Assembly: GCA_964017235.1 (NCBI GenBank)
Contig: OZ024935.1
Coordinates: 36,745,596-36,809,595, forward strand
Direction: 5' to 3'
DNA: 64,000 nucleotides
From: Sabellastarte sp. h YS-2021
Taxonomy: Eukaryota > Annelida > Polychaeta > Sabellida > Sabellidae
Below, piece after piece: positions 23,987-36,387 of this stretch. A program made the translations under genes and the position numbers. Position 1 is the first letter of the stretch; each line of letters opens with the position of its first letter. The notes beneath the pieces are model-generated. The model was not told where the DNA came from. It saw nothing but the letters and a program-made list of their open reading frames with translations, and searched no databases.

Positions 23987-24729
23987 GAAAAGGATTTATT
24001 AATATCCTTTTGGCATATCTAAACTGTATATTGAAACACATAAATGTACTAAATATCTCTGTGATAAATCTTATCTAATGTAAATGGTACTTTCAATTCA
24101 CTTTCTCTGAATATTCAAAATTTTCCCCAAATACCCTCCGTCTTCACCATATCACACCACTCCTGTGTCCAATTTCCTTTATGCAATAGCATGCAGCCCA
24201 ACACTTTTTAAAAGCTTTGCATGTACATAGTCATGTGATAGTATAATTCATTTTATCACTTCAACATGATCAGCTGTAAATTTTATCCTCCACTTGCCTG
24301 GGATGAGGAATTATATAATGACCTAAACTTCAAACTCACCACAGGTTTACACCCAAATGCTTATCCGTTTACTATTATTTCAACAAACTGCTAAAACTGT
24401 AATGCTTAAATCTATTAATTAGTTAATTATATCCAAAGAATTTCTTCACAGCTAAAATTTAAATTTAGACATATTTTTAAATATTTTTTCAAATATTTTC
24501 TGTAAAAGTGTGAGGTTGAGCTAAAAGTGAGAGATTCAAAAGTGAGATTTCTGTGAACTATGTAAAAATACTGTACATTTATGCAGTACCTTAACACATA
24601 TAAACACACAACTACAAGGCTGTGCATGTCAGGGGTAGTGATGACAGTTCAAAAACATTGGCGTGTGTCTGTGAGGGGGGAAACAACATCCAAATCTTGG
24701 ACGTGGCTTGGCACTTATTCCATAGACTG
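23987..24729. mobile_element. Unclassified insertion of about 740 bp in LINE-C
   Basis: The insert is inferred because the reverse transcriptase frame stops making sense after GEHLT at 23986 and resumes with LGNWIG at 24731. I could not find terminal repeats or a clear target duplication. The left end has a small hairpin (AAAAGGAT ... ATCCTTTT at 23988-24012). Confidence 0.55.
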
Positions 24730-25510
24730 ACCTGGGTAACTGGATTGGTAGAAACTGTAACAGTTCAAACATTGATAGAACAATAACTGAGTTTAATTGT
24801 ATGGTAAATTATATTAGTTCTACTTTTAGTTTTACACCATTTGATGTCAAATTGCAACTCTTCAATACTTATTGTATGCCTCTATATGGTTCTGTCCTTT
24901 GGGATCTAAGTAATAAAAAATGTGAGGAATTTTATACACAGTGGCGTAAAGCTTTGAGAAAATTGTTGTCCCTTCCTAAGACAACAGCAAGTAATTTAAT
25001 ACACCATATTTTTAATTGCCATCCGATTGACAATCAGTTGGCGCTTAGGTTTTTAAAATTTATGAACATGAATTTCACATCTGATAATATAAAAGTTAGA
25101 ATATGTGGTAATCTGGCTTTACAGGGAAGTGGCCCAGCAGCAAGTAAGACTCTGCAGTTTCTTAGCCAAAAGTATAATATGAAGTGTGACTCCGATCTCT
25201 ATGGTAAATTTAAGAAAATTTTAAGATGCCCTCTCGTAGATCACAGTGAAAATATCATTTCAGGTCTAATTCGTGATACTCTATATTTGAGAGACTATGA
25301 TCACCCTTATTTTACATACCAAGAATGTAACGATATTCTTCAGTTTATGTGCTGTCAATGAGTACCTAAATTTACTCGGCATGTACTTTGCTTAATTTTC
25401 TTTTTGTACATATATGTTGCATTGTACAAACTGTATGTTCTTTTTTGTGTGTGTTTATTTGTACTGTTACAATTTTGTACCATGAGTACGAGAAATAAAT
25501 AAATAAATAA

Positions 25511-25984
25511 CCAATTGACTTGTAAGCAGGAGCCCCATTTAACACAAAGGCTACTAGGAGGCATTGTTGTGTGATTTCTGTATAATTACAATTTGACCCA
25601 AAATGATGAATATTTGTAATTGTAGTAGGATAATTTAATAAGCATACACATTTCAAACAAATGCAATTGGATTGTTGCTGAAAAAGTGGCACAACCTTAA
25701 AAATATAACATTCAGTTTGAATAATTATCAAAACTCAATAAAGTATTTAACTTTATGATAGATAACATAACATTGGGATTTTTAACAACATGGAAAAAAT
25801 AATTGTCATTTGAACAATATATATGTATCACATGAGGCAAAATTTAGAGGCTTTACTTTATCCAGTTTTTTTAAACTTTTAATTCCAGATTAAATTCTAT
25901 AGTGTGGAAACTGAATCAGGATTGAGATGACTTGTTCAGTCTGTTTCAACCTGCAATCATTGTCAACATGGATTGTAGTGTGAA
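25511..25984. other. No recognisable feature
   Basis: AT-rich sequence after the LINE-C tail. Confidence 0.4.
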
Positions 25985-26080
25985 CAGGGTGTTAAAAATT
26001 CTAAGTACATCATGAGTACAAGCAAAAATGTACTCGAGTACACAAGTACATGAGTACAATGTACTCTGGCCCCAACCCTG
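25985..26080. mobile_element. Small GTAC-rich MITE with CAGGGT termini
   Basis: It starts CAGGGTGTTAAAAATTC and ends, on the minus strand, CAGGGTTGGGGCCAGAGTAC. Between them GTAC, CATGAGTAC and ACTCGAGT words alternate and can fold back on each other. CAGGG termini are common in hAT-like elements. No clear 8-bp duplication is seen. Confidence 0.5.
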
Positions 26081-26868
26081 GTTAGAATGCTGTTCCATAT
26101 CCACAAGCGGGTTGTAAACCCACCTCCCATTCAGAAAAGAAAACAGTCATGATCTATGGGTCGATTTTATGATAGGTTTCCAATAGGTTTCTGAGCGATG
26201 TGACAATTGGCTACAGAAACCTTCCAATTGGTTCCTGAAAAATTGTACTTTAAACGAGTAAGGAAATATAAATTCAGAGGGGTATAAATGAGTTATAAAA
26301 ATAAAATATTTAAATAATAGATGGTAGGATAAGAGTGTGTCTGCTGTAGACAAAAAGAAGAGTTAAGAAGCCACTTTTGTTTGGTTTACTCTGTTCATCA
26401 TTTAGTATATTTGTGGTTACAACTGTCCCTGTGTATGATAGGACTAAACTGCTGTACTAGTAGTAAGGGATATAAATGCACATAATTGTAAATGAAGGCA
26501 TTTTTGTGGAGTACCACAGAGGGGGGTTGTTGAAACTTGGATGAACCTGTTCACATGTTCACACTGTCACTCAGTTTGAGACCGTATTTTTCTCCAATCT
26601 CAGGCACAGACTGGTTGCTCTGTGAGGACCCATTCTCTTTTTCTGTGGCAGGATATAAATGTTTCAGACAACCAGAAAAATGTGAGAAAAACAACGTACA
26701 GTAAGCACTGCACAATTAGCCACAGCATCTAAAATTCTCTACTGGGGAGGATTTTTTTAAAATTTGAATTATGAAACTTCTGTATTTATTAAATTATGCT
26801 TTTGGAGACAATGCTGTACCATTTGTTTCACTTGTTACAGAATCTCAACAAGTTTGGTTATTTACTGC
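26081..26868. other. No recognisable feature
   Basis: No supported exon or repeat. Confidence 0.4.
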
Positions 26869-27100
26869 TAGCCTTGTTGAAGGCTCAAGTTTCTTTGCAG
26901 TTAGGGAAAGTTTTCAGTTCAGATAATAGAGTTTCAGTTTCTATAATGTACTTATACATGCACTGACTTTTACAGCAGCATACAACTCTCTGTCTGATAC
27001 AGTTCTATCTCTTAACATGTATGAGTGCATTATGAATATCAAATATCTGTGTGCATGTTTGAAAAGATATCATGCAAATTGGAGCCTTAAGCAAGGCTAA
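26869..27100. mobile_element. hAT-like MITE (TAGCCTTGC family), copy 1
   Basis: TTTACTGC flanks it on both sides (26861-26868 and 27101-27108). Termini are TAGCCTTGTTGAAGGCTC and, on the minus strand, TTAGCCTTGCTTAAGGCTCC. The left part is close to 52119-52359 over about 100 bp (GAAAGTTTTCAGTTCAGATA). Confidence 0.85.
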
Positions 27101-27497
27101 TTTACTGCTCAATTTTAAAGACAAATTTGTGATGTGGTGAAATTTGATATTTTGTTCTCCAACTGGTTGAATTATAGACAGTTAACACTTACTCATGATA
27201 CTTGCTGTGGATATTGTAACTGTTGAGTTATATGCATGTATATATCAAAAATATATAAATAACACATGATTCATATTATAATTTGGGGAAAAAAGTAATG
27301 AAAATGAATTAGCTGTTGATGCGTGATATTTGATAGGAAACTTAATACATGTATCTACTGCTGTTAATGTAAATTTCACTGTTGATTTATAGCAAAGTTG
27401 CTGAATGAATAGGTGTTGCTACTGTTTAATTTTTGTGACATTGTGGTGAGGTAGTACACAGATATTTGTTTCAAAAAAGTGTTATTTTGCTGTTACA

Positions 27498-27672
27498 AAG
27501 TCAAAGTTGGGTTTTAAATTTCCTGTTAACAGCCGAGGTCATACTAGGACAGCTCATTAGTATTTCCCATATATTCATATTGCCATGAGGCAGATTGGAA
27601 CCCAAAACCACAGAGGTGAGTTTTAAATGATCATTTGTCATACTTGTAACCACCTGACCACTGATGCCCACT
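27498..27672 (-). mobile_element. SINE family S1, diverged
   Basis: It begins CAAAGTCAAAGTTGGGTTTT, the inverse of the S1 3' end, contains GGAACCCAAAACCACAGAGG at the B-box position, and ends in a degraded head (CACCTGACCACTG). Confidence 0.5.
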
Positions 27673-28250
27673 ATTTGTGGTTATAGTATCCTTGATGGCT
27701 GGGTTTTTGCTATGACAATATAAATGGACAATGATGAATATCAAAACAAATGCAACCAAAATTATCAGACATATTAGCAATAAAATGAGTCTCTGGTTCA
27801 ATATGGTTGTGGTTCATTCTCAAACATTATTAAAGCGTCGTCTAAAAACAAGGCATTGAGCATCCAGTTTAATTTGTCAAAAACATGAATATATTGAAAA
27901 GCTGTGCATCATCTACAATTAAGATCTGCATTTTATGCAAACCGACATTGCATTTGTAAACAACATTTTAAAATCACTTTTAATCTCTGGATTAGCTATC
28001 CAAAAGGTAATTGCTCTAAGTTTTAGATAGTTAACTGAAATGTGATATGTGCCAAGTTCAAAGTTTTTGCAACAAAGAACAATTAAGACATTCTTTTGAT
28101 TAGCATAAAGGGGGTGTGTCCCATGGGCCCATCAATCATGGGGCAGTCTCTCGTTCTTTGCACATTGATTACACATCAAACAGAAGTATCCAATGGATTC
28201 TATAACCTCCCTTATGATGTGAAAAGTTTTACTTTATTCCATTGCCAGAG
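27673..28250. other. No recognisable feature
   Basis: AT-rich sequence with no supported feature. Confidence 0.4.
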
Positions 28251-28252
28251 AT

Positions 28253-28385
28253 GCTTATTACCTCTACTAAGGAGGTATTCTTTCCATGACAATATATTTT
28301 TCTGTTGGTTAGCAGGATTACATAAATACTACAAGTTGAAACTTCATGAGGAAATAAGATGAGTCTTGATCCAACTTAGATCCCG
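28253..28385 (+). mobile_element. Degraded 5' end of the CCTCCGCC-type element
   Basis: TTATTACCTCTACTAAGGAG and the following GTATTCTTTCCATGAC and GCAGGATTACATAAA words parallel the head of the element at 39086. The hairpin CCTC..GAGG is retained with changes. Only the head survives. Confidence 0.5.
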
Positions 28386-29635
28386 TAAAATTTTGAGAGA
28401 GCTGTGATTCACCTTCTATACAAAAAAAAATCATATTTTCCCATTTACTAATTATTGCATGCCTTGGCAGAGGTATGCACTCTCCTGGAGTTCTTGTCTA
28501 GATTCTATTCACTGCTTTTCAACCCTGACTTACTAATGCAATGGATTACACTAACCTGCCACTCATAAGGACTTGGGTTCTTGGCCTCTGGTAGGAAAAC
28601 TGTTGCCTGCCATTGTCAGTTTTTGTTGACAAATCTTGTAACCCACTGTGTAGAGTTGACATAGTTTCTGATTTCATTTCTACTTTGAGTAGGATCAAAC
28701 CATGGGCTAGACCTCACCCTAGGTGAAAATATAACCCTGATCAGATGAATTGTTTTCAAGTGATGTGAGCAGACAGACAAACAAAGGTGATTACAGTATT
28801 CTCACCCCTTCCTTTTGGAGGGATGAAGGTAGCCATGGCATCGCACAACATGGTACAGGCCAAAAAAACTACACTTGGGTTTGTGGGCATGGCTGCAGGG
28901 CTGTCAAATATAAGTTATTGGCATTTTTATTTCTTTCTGTGAAATATGATAGGGGTGGACTTCCCAGCATCACAGATGCATGTGTGTTGTATAATAATAA
29001 AAACTAGCCATAAAACTTAGAACATGTTTCCAACTATGTGGTTTTATTGTATTTGTGGTTATATCGTTTCCATGTTAACAAATGTCTGCCATGGTTTTGA
29101 GAATAATAACCAACTGATCTCCTTCATTTTAATAAATATTAAACAAATATGGTCAAAACACGTTTCAATACAAACACACAAAATAGCCATTCCAATTGAA
29201 ATTTACACTAATTTAAGCAGGGAAGAAATTCTTGTTTGCTATTTACAAATCACAAACCTTGTACATGTACGTGTACATGGAAACATAGGTGTGGATGAAA
29301 AGACATTAAGAAAGTGGGTGTGGTCAAGTAGGTGTCAATCATATCATGTTTGATGTCCATTTTTCCTTACATTATCACAATGAGTGCACATGCTGTATAA
29401 TTAAGGGTGCACCCCCTCACATTATGCACATGTGTACTGATTACCATAAACTGGCCATCACTTTACTGTGAGCCAATGAGTAACAGACTGGCCACACTCA
29501 GTCTGCTGTCATTATTCAGGGTAAGAAGAAACTCATTAACTAGTAAACACAACAATCCAGGGCTGCAGGATTGTCCTCTTTTGGGTTTGTTTTTTTTTTT
29601 GCATACTGTGGTAATGTAGTCTTGTGTTGGCTAGG
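28386..29635. other. No recognisable feature
   Basis: Two medium open frames (28750-29007, 29024-29353) show no domain and no splice-like edges. I treat this stretch as non-coding. Confidence 0.4.
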
Positions 29636-29720
29636 TAAAGATCAAAGTTGGAGTTTTAATGTCCCATGCAATATAGCAACTAGAAAGCACTTGTAGAGTG
29701 CAGACCTAAACCAGGGCACG
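29636..29720 (-). mobile_element. SINE S1 3' fragment
   Basis: AAGATCAAAGTTGGAGTTTT followed by AATGTCCCATGCAAT is the inverse of the S1 3' end. The head is missing. Confidence 0.5.
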
Positions 29721-29724
29721 TTTC

Positions 29725-30228
29725 TGAAACTTTGGGATATTTTTGTATCCAGAATATGATCCAGACATTTCCCAAAATGTTGTCACTTCTTCCTTTGACC
29801 GGGCCCAACACACATAAACTTTTCATGAAGATGTATTCGTTACTTTTGGAGTTATGTTTGGATATTTGGATCTTGATCTGACATGTTCCTGACCGCAGTG
29901 CATTAGAGGATGTTCTATCAATTTTGTGCTATATAAATGTTTCTATTCTGTTCTGTTCTATTCTGTTATGTGAACCACAAAGCCAAAGCTATTAAAAATT
30001 GACTAAAATTGTGATGTTTCAAAATTCAGGATTTTTGTGTTGTATCCAGAATATCATCCAGATCTTTAGCCAAATTGAATCACTTCTTCCTTTGGTCAGG
30101 TGCTACACAGATAAAAATGTTCAGAAAGATCTGTTGATTAATTCTGGAGTTATCATAAACACAGGCAAACAAGCAGACAGCCAAATGAACAGACTGGAAA
30201 ACATAACCTCCTATTGGAGATAATAAAT
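29725..30228 (-). mobile_element. CCTCCGCC-type Helitron-like element, minus strand, split by a LINE tail
   Basis: Read on the minus strand it starts ATTATCTCCAATAGGAGGTT, with the same hairpin plan and following GTTTTCC block as 39086. It contains two units with the GAAGAAGTGAT and GATCTGGATGATATTCTGGA words. The LINE-A-type 3' end at 29898-29968 interrupts it. Confidence 0.65.
29898..29968 (+). mobile_element. LINE-A-type 3' end fragment
   Basis: GCATTAGAGGATGTTCTATC, then TGCTATATAAATGTTTCTAT and a tail of TTCTG/TTCTA repeats. This is the same 3' terminus as 2535-2595, with a few changes. It is extremely 5'-truncated. Confidence 0.8.
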
Positions 30229-30590
30229 ACTATATCTGGCAACTCATGAACATTGTAAGTGATGCGATATCACTTTTTCAGCAGCAATAGTAATTGATCT
30301 ACCTTGTGGGCAGAAAATGTGACTTTTAAAAATTGTATAAACTAAAAGGGTGAACATCTGTAACAAATACAAAATTTAAGTTGGTTCTTTATGTCTTTTT
30401 TACCTGAAAGTCATATTGTAATGGGCTCAGAGTGTATTTTGTTTGTTGTCATAAACTGGTTTCAAACCCACAGAAACTGAGGAGATGGCAAAGTAATGAA
30501 ATGCCCAACTCTTTGGTACATTGATATTTTGGTTTTATCATGTAAGGCCCATGTTGAACCAATCTTACCTAAACTTTGAACACATTAAAA
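30229..30590. other. No clear feature; possible SINE trace
   Basis: Around 30455-30480, GGTTTCAAACCCACAGA is B-box-like, but the rest is too diverged to assign. Confidence 0.3.
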
Positions 30591-30591
30591 T

Positions 30592-30735
30592 AGGTCCCCA
30601 GTGGCCTAGAGGTTTGGCAAGTTTGACATGTAATCACAGGCTGACAGCTCTGTGTGGGTTTGACAATGTTGAAGGAATTTCGCAGCTTGACCTTGGCTGT
30701 TGAATGGGACATAAAACACCAACTTTAAACTTATT
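30592..30735 (+). mobile_element. tRNA-derived SINE, family S1
   Basis: The A-box-like AGTGGCCTAGAGGTTTGG is followed by the B-box-like GTGGGTTTGACAATG and the 3' end GGGACATAAAACACCAACTT. It is a nearly complete plus-strand copy. Confidence 0.7.
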
Positions 30736-33670
30736 TAAAATATATAGCGTCTTGGACAGACTAGAGCTGTTCATCTGGTGGAAGATGATGAGGTTGATAA
30801 AAAACACACACACCATAAGATTGTGAGGGTGATGGGGGGGGGGGGGATAGGAAAGCACTGAAAAAGGAAAAGTGTTGGCACTTGAGTGCAGGGTGTGCTG
30901 TGAGTGTAGTACTGTGTATGTTGAGGTGTAGTGTCTATGGTCTTGCCAGTTAGTTAGCCTGTGGACATGTGTCAGGATGGATGTACACAGACAGAAAGAA
31001 ACACTGAAATGTACTGTTGTATTTAAAAAATAAGCAGAAAAATAACCAGGGTTTGTTTTTAATGCATGGAAATTATATATACACAGAGAAAAGAAATAAA
31101 CAACTGGACAGAGTGTGCAGAGTGAGTGATAATTGAGGCTGGTTGGTGTGGTTTTTGAAGTAATCAGTTTGAAAGTTGGTTTGTCTGAAGAATAGGCTTG
31201 TGCTGAGTCCTAGAACATGTGTGATGGTAGTCTTATTGGATATTCAGGCATGCAGGAAACAAAAGGGACTTTTTGTTCCCTTTTCAAAATATTAATCGGT
31301 GGCACAAGTTCCTGAGTGAGTGAATGGTTGCACATTGACAGTGACACAAATGAAAAATGATATTTTAACATAAGCAAATGCCAGTGTAAGTTAGAATGCT
31401 TGAACATTATCACTGAAAGGTACTGTCAGATTCTTGGCCAGGACTACATGGATTTTATACAGAAGTATTGTTTACAGAAAGCTATAACGCAAAGGCTTAA
31501 TTTTACAAAGGATGATCTCAGTAGGTTTTTGCCGAGGCAAAAGAGGTGGACAATGAGATTGAGTTTGTTTTAATTTTGAAATTTAAGTTGTTGTGCAAAT
31601 GTTTACATGTTGACGTGGAGCTCCTGTGAAGTCTTGGGGATATTTTTATATAGAAGTTTGTTTGATGCTTTTGTGCTGTGATATTTACTGGCCAAAGTAG
31701 ACTGGGTGGATAGTTAAGAACTTAAGCTATAGTCACTTACATCATGTGAAACATCGAAAGTGGAGCCATTACTGTTTGTCTTTTGTACAAAAATTTAAGT
31801 GTTTTTACTGTGGTTTTATTATATACAGTTGACATACATGGACAATAAGTTAGGTAAGTTACAAACGGATAGTAAAGTATTTCCTGGATAGTTCAGTTTT
31901 TATGATAAACAAAAAACAGTCAACAGAAGTGTTTTTACACCAGTTGTCCTGATACCATGCATTTCCTAATACTCTGCTTCAACGTCATTCAACAAACTAA
32001 TTATAAACAGTATCCATTCAAGTTGCAGAAAGTCAACAACTAAAGCATAAATTATCATTAATTAAACACAAATTCAATAAGTATTATATATTGATGGCTG
32101 ATGTATTACTTGATAGGTTTCTAAACAAAACACTAGGTATTGTGACATGCACTGTATCTGTGTATTTCTAGTGTGGTTGTTTTTGTTTGATATTTTTCAA
32201 AAGGACAGTATAAAAGTCACAAATACATCTGCTTAACCCGAATTTAAGATAATAGGGTAACTTTCACAAGAAAAGCACCTGGAAGATTATGATATATCAG
32301 TACACTTCTAGTTTGGGCTGTATATATCAGTATATGACCGCTGTTGGATGTAAATATTTTTTATGTGAAATATTCAAATTTATTCATCTTTTTGGGGCAA
32401 ATAGACAGTAATATCATAATATTATTATGTTTATGGATATGTAGCATATCTAAATGAATTATTTCAACTACTATTTACAAGTTCTGGTGGAGTAATGTAA
32501 TACACTATCACCTGTGTACTGATACAAGCAGTTTGACTCAATCAAGATTTCCATGATTTATTTAATATCATTTATGAGTTAATCGTGCCGGTAAACATTT
32601 ACTGGTATGTTTCAGTCAATATGTATTTATATCTAATTTGATCATTATGTTTTTAACCTGTAACATTTTTATTTCAAACTATTGAAGTCCATCAATTTTC
32701 ATTTAAAATAACTACACTACATTGATAACACATTTTTATGGGGGAAACATGTTTTCTGAACATTTGTTCTTTTGATTGGTCAGTTCTATCTAGCATCAAC
32801 ACCATAAGCACTTTGTGAGTACTATTGAAGGAATATGGTGTACCAAAAAAAAATGATTACAATTATAGAGGGGAAAAAGGGGCAATAATTGAGATGTGAG
32901 TTGATAATAACTGGAGAGAGAGAGAGAGAGTGGAGAATCCACTTCAGCTGTGAGAAGCGTGGAGAGCTATAATTGACAAAACTAATTGAACCACAAGGTC
33001 ACACTTTTATAGATTTGTTATTGAGTATATTAGTGAGATCAAAAGCAGTAAAAAAACCTGAGAGAGGATATTTATGTCATTCTTTTTCTGTGAAAAATTC
33101 CATGTGATGTCTTACTGGCACTCGATCTGAGTGTAGTGTCCACTAAGGTCTAAGTATTTAGCCCCAACTAGGATTTTTGAAAGGTTTCTTGGAGCAAAAA
33201 TGTCACTAATGTCACTAAAATTAGCAATTAGAGCGAAGTGAACTAACTTCTTGTTACTTTAAAAAATCTCTACAATAGAGATATGAAAATATGAAACCTT
33301 GTCAGCTTACATTAATGATATGATTAGAATTAGTTTTGTAATTTATTGTGTAAATTCATTGCTTTTCTTAATTAATATTGACGGACGTTTTTATTTGACT
33401 CAAGTCAGTGTATTAGCGTAACATAAATAATGCTGTGCATTCAGATATCACGCTCTTGCAAAGTCTCTTTGTATTTCGTTATTTCCCATAGTCTTTGGTC
33501 AACTGTGTGAAACATTAATGTCTCTCTGTTAATAAGAACAGTCCATTTTCCTGGTTAGACTGAATGCAGCATAGAGAATACATGTATATGAAACCTGCTT
33601 CTCACTGGTGTCTCTCTGTATAGAAGAAAGTATGATTCACAGAAATTCTGGATCACATTTCAGGAGTTTC
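30736..33670. other. No recognisable feature; small tracts only
   Basis: About 2.9 kb of AT-rich sequence. It contains a G13 run at about 30834-30846 and an (AG)n tract at about 32914-32930. No exon, RNA gene or inverted repeat is supported. Confidence 0.4.
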
Positions 33671-33675
33671 ATAAA

Positions 33676-33746
33676 AATTAGCAGAAAAATGGCACAAATA
33701 TAACAGGAATATCTGATAATTCATGGATGCGTAAATTGATTTCCTC
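33676..33746 (+). repeat. Direct repeat, copy 1 of 2
   Basis: AAAATTAGCAGAAAAATGGC through GGATGCGTAAATTGATT recurs at 34358-34428 with about four changes. The two lie about 680 bp apart in the same orientation. Confidence 0.8.
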
Positions 33747-33916
33747 AGTGACTTTGACATACTGTGACAAATTTGAATTTATTTCACCAGTCACATGTTT
33801 GAGACTTTGAACAAACATACATGCAGTCTTTAAATTTTTTCTTGGCTCGAGACAAAGGAAAAGACAAAAAGAGGGAAAAGTGCAGTGCTCTGCATACAAT
33901 AGGCTGATTTCACAGT

Positions 33917-33932
33917 GTGTGTGTGTGTGTAG
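33917..33932 (+). repeat. (GT)n microsatellite
   Basis: About eight GT units in a row. Confidence 0.9.
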
Positions 33933-34357
33933 TATGCAAGAAAACCACAAGAAATGCATAGAAATAAGTGTATGTTCCCATATGATCAACTGTCCGTGCC
34001 CTGCTGCTGCTTCTTTTTGTGTTTTTATATCCTAGATTTTTAGTACTTGACTTTATGATAACCATAAAAACAAAAAAATGTAGGTACATGGGTAACTATA
34101 GAAACTGTTGTACAAGTTTATCAGGAATGCCATGTGAGAACCTTTGACCGTCGCATATCTTAAATCGACTTGCATTGGCAAACACACATTACCTTTTTAC
34201 AAACAGGGTTGAAACAGTACCAGTTTCAGTGAGAATGCCTACCTAAGGTTTTTGTTAAAGCAAGTAGAAGCAGAAGTTTTATGTTACAACTAATACACAG
34301 AAATGTTAATAAGTTCAGAAGAATGTATGCATGTATGGCAAAGTTACAGTTTTTAAT

Positions 34358-34428
34358 AAAAATTGGCAGAAAAATGGCACAAATATGACAGGAATATCTG
34401 ATAATTCATGGATACGTAAATTGATTAT
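34358..34428 (+). repeat. Direct repeat, copy 2 of 2
   Basis: AAAATTGGCAGAAAAATGGC through GGATACGTAAATTGATT, the partner of 33676-33746. The shared block ends abruptly at both copies. Confidence 0.8.
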
Positions 34429-34766
34429 ATAAAAAAGTAAATGATTTTTGTCTTTTTTTTCTGTAAAATGTTATAGAGATGTCATTTACATTTGCATTGC
34501 TAACATGGAAAATAAAATATGAGAAAAAAATATAGGTAATTGTAAAAAACAGATGATAAAAATGGTGCCTATGTTATTAATTTATTTTATGGACAATAAT
34601 TCTAAAACCACTTGATGGATTTCCTTCATATTAAGAAGGTGAGTGAACTTAAGTCTCAGGAGGACCTCTGCTTTATGGTGACCCTACATTCCAACCAAAT
34701 ACTTCATTATAGCAAGTTCAAGAGTATCTCACATAAAGGGCCTCAAACTTACTTCATAGATTGCAT

Positions 34767-34997
34767 ATAGAGTAAGAAATCTAAAATTCGCCACATATCT
34801 GAAATTCGCCACATGTCAAAATACTAATAAAATAAATGAACTGTGGTGAGATTTGTTGACTGTATAGTAAATTAAGGCTTTTTGAACTGAAAAATACCAA
34901 TTTTTAGACAAAAACATCATTTTCTTCATAAAATTAACTAAGGTTTTAGAGGTGGCGAATTTTAGATTCCTGGCGAATTTTAGATTTCTTACTCTAT
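34767..34997 (+). mobile_element. Palindromic MITE (AATCTAAAATTCGCC family), copy 3
   Basis: It begins ATAGAGTAAGAAATCTAAAA and ends with the inverse TTAGATTTCTTACTCTAT. It is very close to the copy at 53176-53406 over its whole length, which suggests relatively recent spread. Confidence 0.85.
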
Positions 34998-36387
34998 ATG
35001 ATTGGTATGTGGGTGTAACTAGTTAAAATATGGCTCTTACAGATATTTACAAAGTTTAGGCTCACAACGGATCATCGTTTCCAGCCCGAAGTGATAAAAA
35101 ATTCATTCATTATAGGCTATGGTATATGACACTATCTGAATGAAAAAGCCACAGAATCTGTTGGGTGTCAGTCATCCATGGGGTGGGTAATCTACTTAAT
35201 GGAAACATGTACTTAAACCAATTTCAACTTATTGGAATTTTTATTTTTCTCATATTACAACCACTTGGCTGTTGTACAGGTTTTCTTTTCATTAATTTAC
35301 ATAAACAGTAAAATATATAAAAGGACCAAAATTTGCCACAATATTTATGAAATTGGCTCTGGGCTTCAAAATTAAATGGTAGCAGGAAATGATGTAAATT
35401 GAAGTTGTGCATAAAACATTCGGTAAATGGTTTACAGTTACAGCAAAAATACTAAAATTGATAAGAATATTGCTCGAGTCAAGGTTCAAATAATTAGCAT
35501 TTTACCTCAGTGGTAATTTTACATATTGGGGCAATTAGATGAACTATTCCTAAACTCTTTAAATGTTTATTTTTTCCAAACTCATAAACTTGATAAAATT
35601 GCATAGTTAAGGTTTATGGAAAGATTTCAAATACCTATTTCAAGCCAAAATACAAGGCTAGGAGGGTATAGTTAATTTTGTGGTTAAATATCCATTTGCT
35701 AGAATTAGTGAGATTAAGTTGTAAATGAATAGAAAAAGATGTGAAGATATTTAACATGACTAGATACAGATCTCCACACAATAAAGATTTCAGCTCTAAT
35801 CTTCTCTTTCATTTATGTACATATATACCGTACATGTTAAACCTATTACCTGGGGCTCACAATGTCATCTGGTTACAATAAATACTAGTAAAATAGATTC
35901 AGTAAATTTAGGTTAGAGTTGAAAATATCAAATTTATAACAGCGTGTGAAATTGATCCTTGGGGTTAATTCTTCAAATGAAGTAACTAGAAACAAACCCA
36001 CTTTTTGTAATAAATAAGGTAATTGGCCTTAAAAATAGTCAGAAAAATTCAGAATTTGTTAAGAATAACCCAAGTTACAAAGCAAAATAAGGAGGCTCTG
36101 CTCATATGCAAAAATCAAAAATGAGGTGACGGCGAGGAAAAGTTAATATCTGTTTAACCAGGAATTATAAATACATGTACCAGGATATCATTGGAAAAGT
36201 TTCTTTGACCCAATATATCATATATTTAAAACAGATATCTACTCAATAAGTGCAAAAATATGGGAAAAGAATTCAGAAAAAAATCCATAAAACTTATGTT
36301 CATAACACTATCATATATTGTTCCTCCTCAATAGATAGGCAAATCATCATTGTTATCCATTTCATATAGATGACATACTGTTGAATT
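34998..36387. other. No recognisable feature
   Basis: AT-rich non-coding sequence. Confidence 0.4.

Larger units (their letters stand above)
22016..25361 (+). pseudogene. Reverse transcriptase of LINE-C, broken by two insertions and a frameshift
   Basis: The first block carries the linker region and fingers (IPIPKN, NNYRSIVMCSALSKLLD, SQFGFKKGHSTTQCSF) and the LDASKAFDKVNY catalytic aspartate motif. Block two resumes after the first insertion with GVKQGGVIFPILF and the catalytic YADD at about 23776-23787. Soon after this there is a stop at 23814-23816, with continuation in another frame (ELAYKVGLEYNIMFNVEKTK). Block three begins LGNWIG at 24731 and ends with TGA at 25359-25361. The order of blocks is that of one reverse transcriptase. 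It cannot be translated as it stands. Confidence 0.85.
22016..25510 (+). mobile_element. Second LINE (LINE-C), 5'-truncated, interrupted twice
   Basis: Protein similarity runs in three blocks (22016-22919, 23641-23986, 24730-25361), followed by a 3' UTR and an (AAAT)n tail at about 25490-25510. The two gaps are later insertions (22920-23632 and 23987-24729). The endonuclease half is missing. The tetramer tail and the protein differ from LINE-A and LINE-B, so at least three LINE families have been active here. Confidence 0.85.

Noticed and set aside
33678-33989. 103-residue minus-strand open frame
   Set aside because: It includes the 70-bp direct repeat and a (GT)n tract, and has no protein features.
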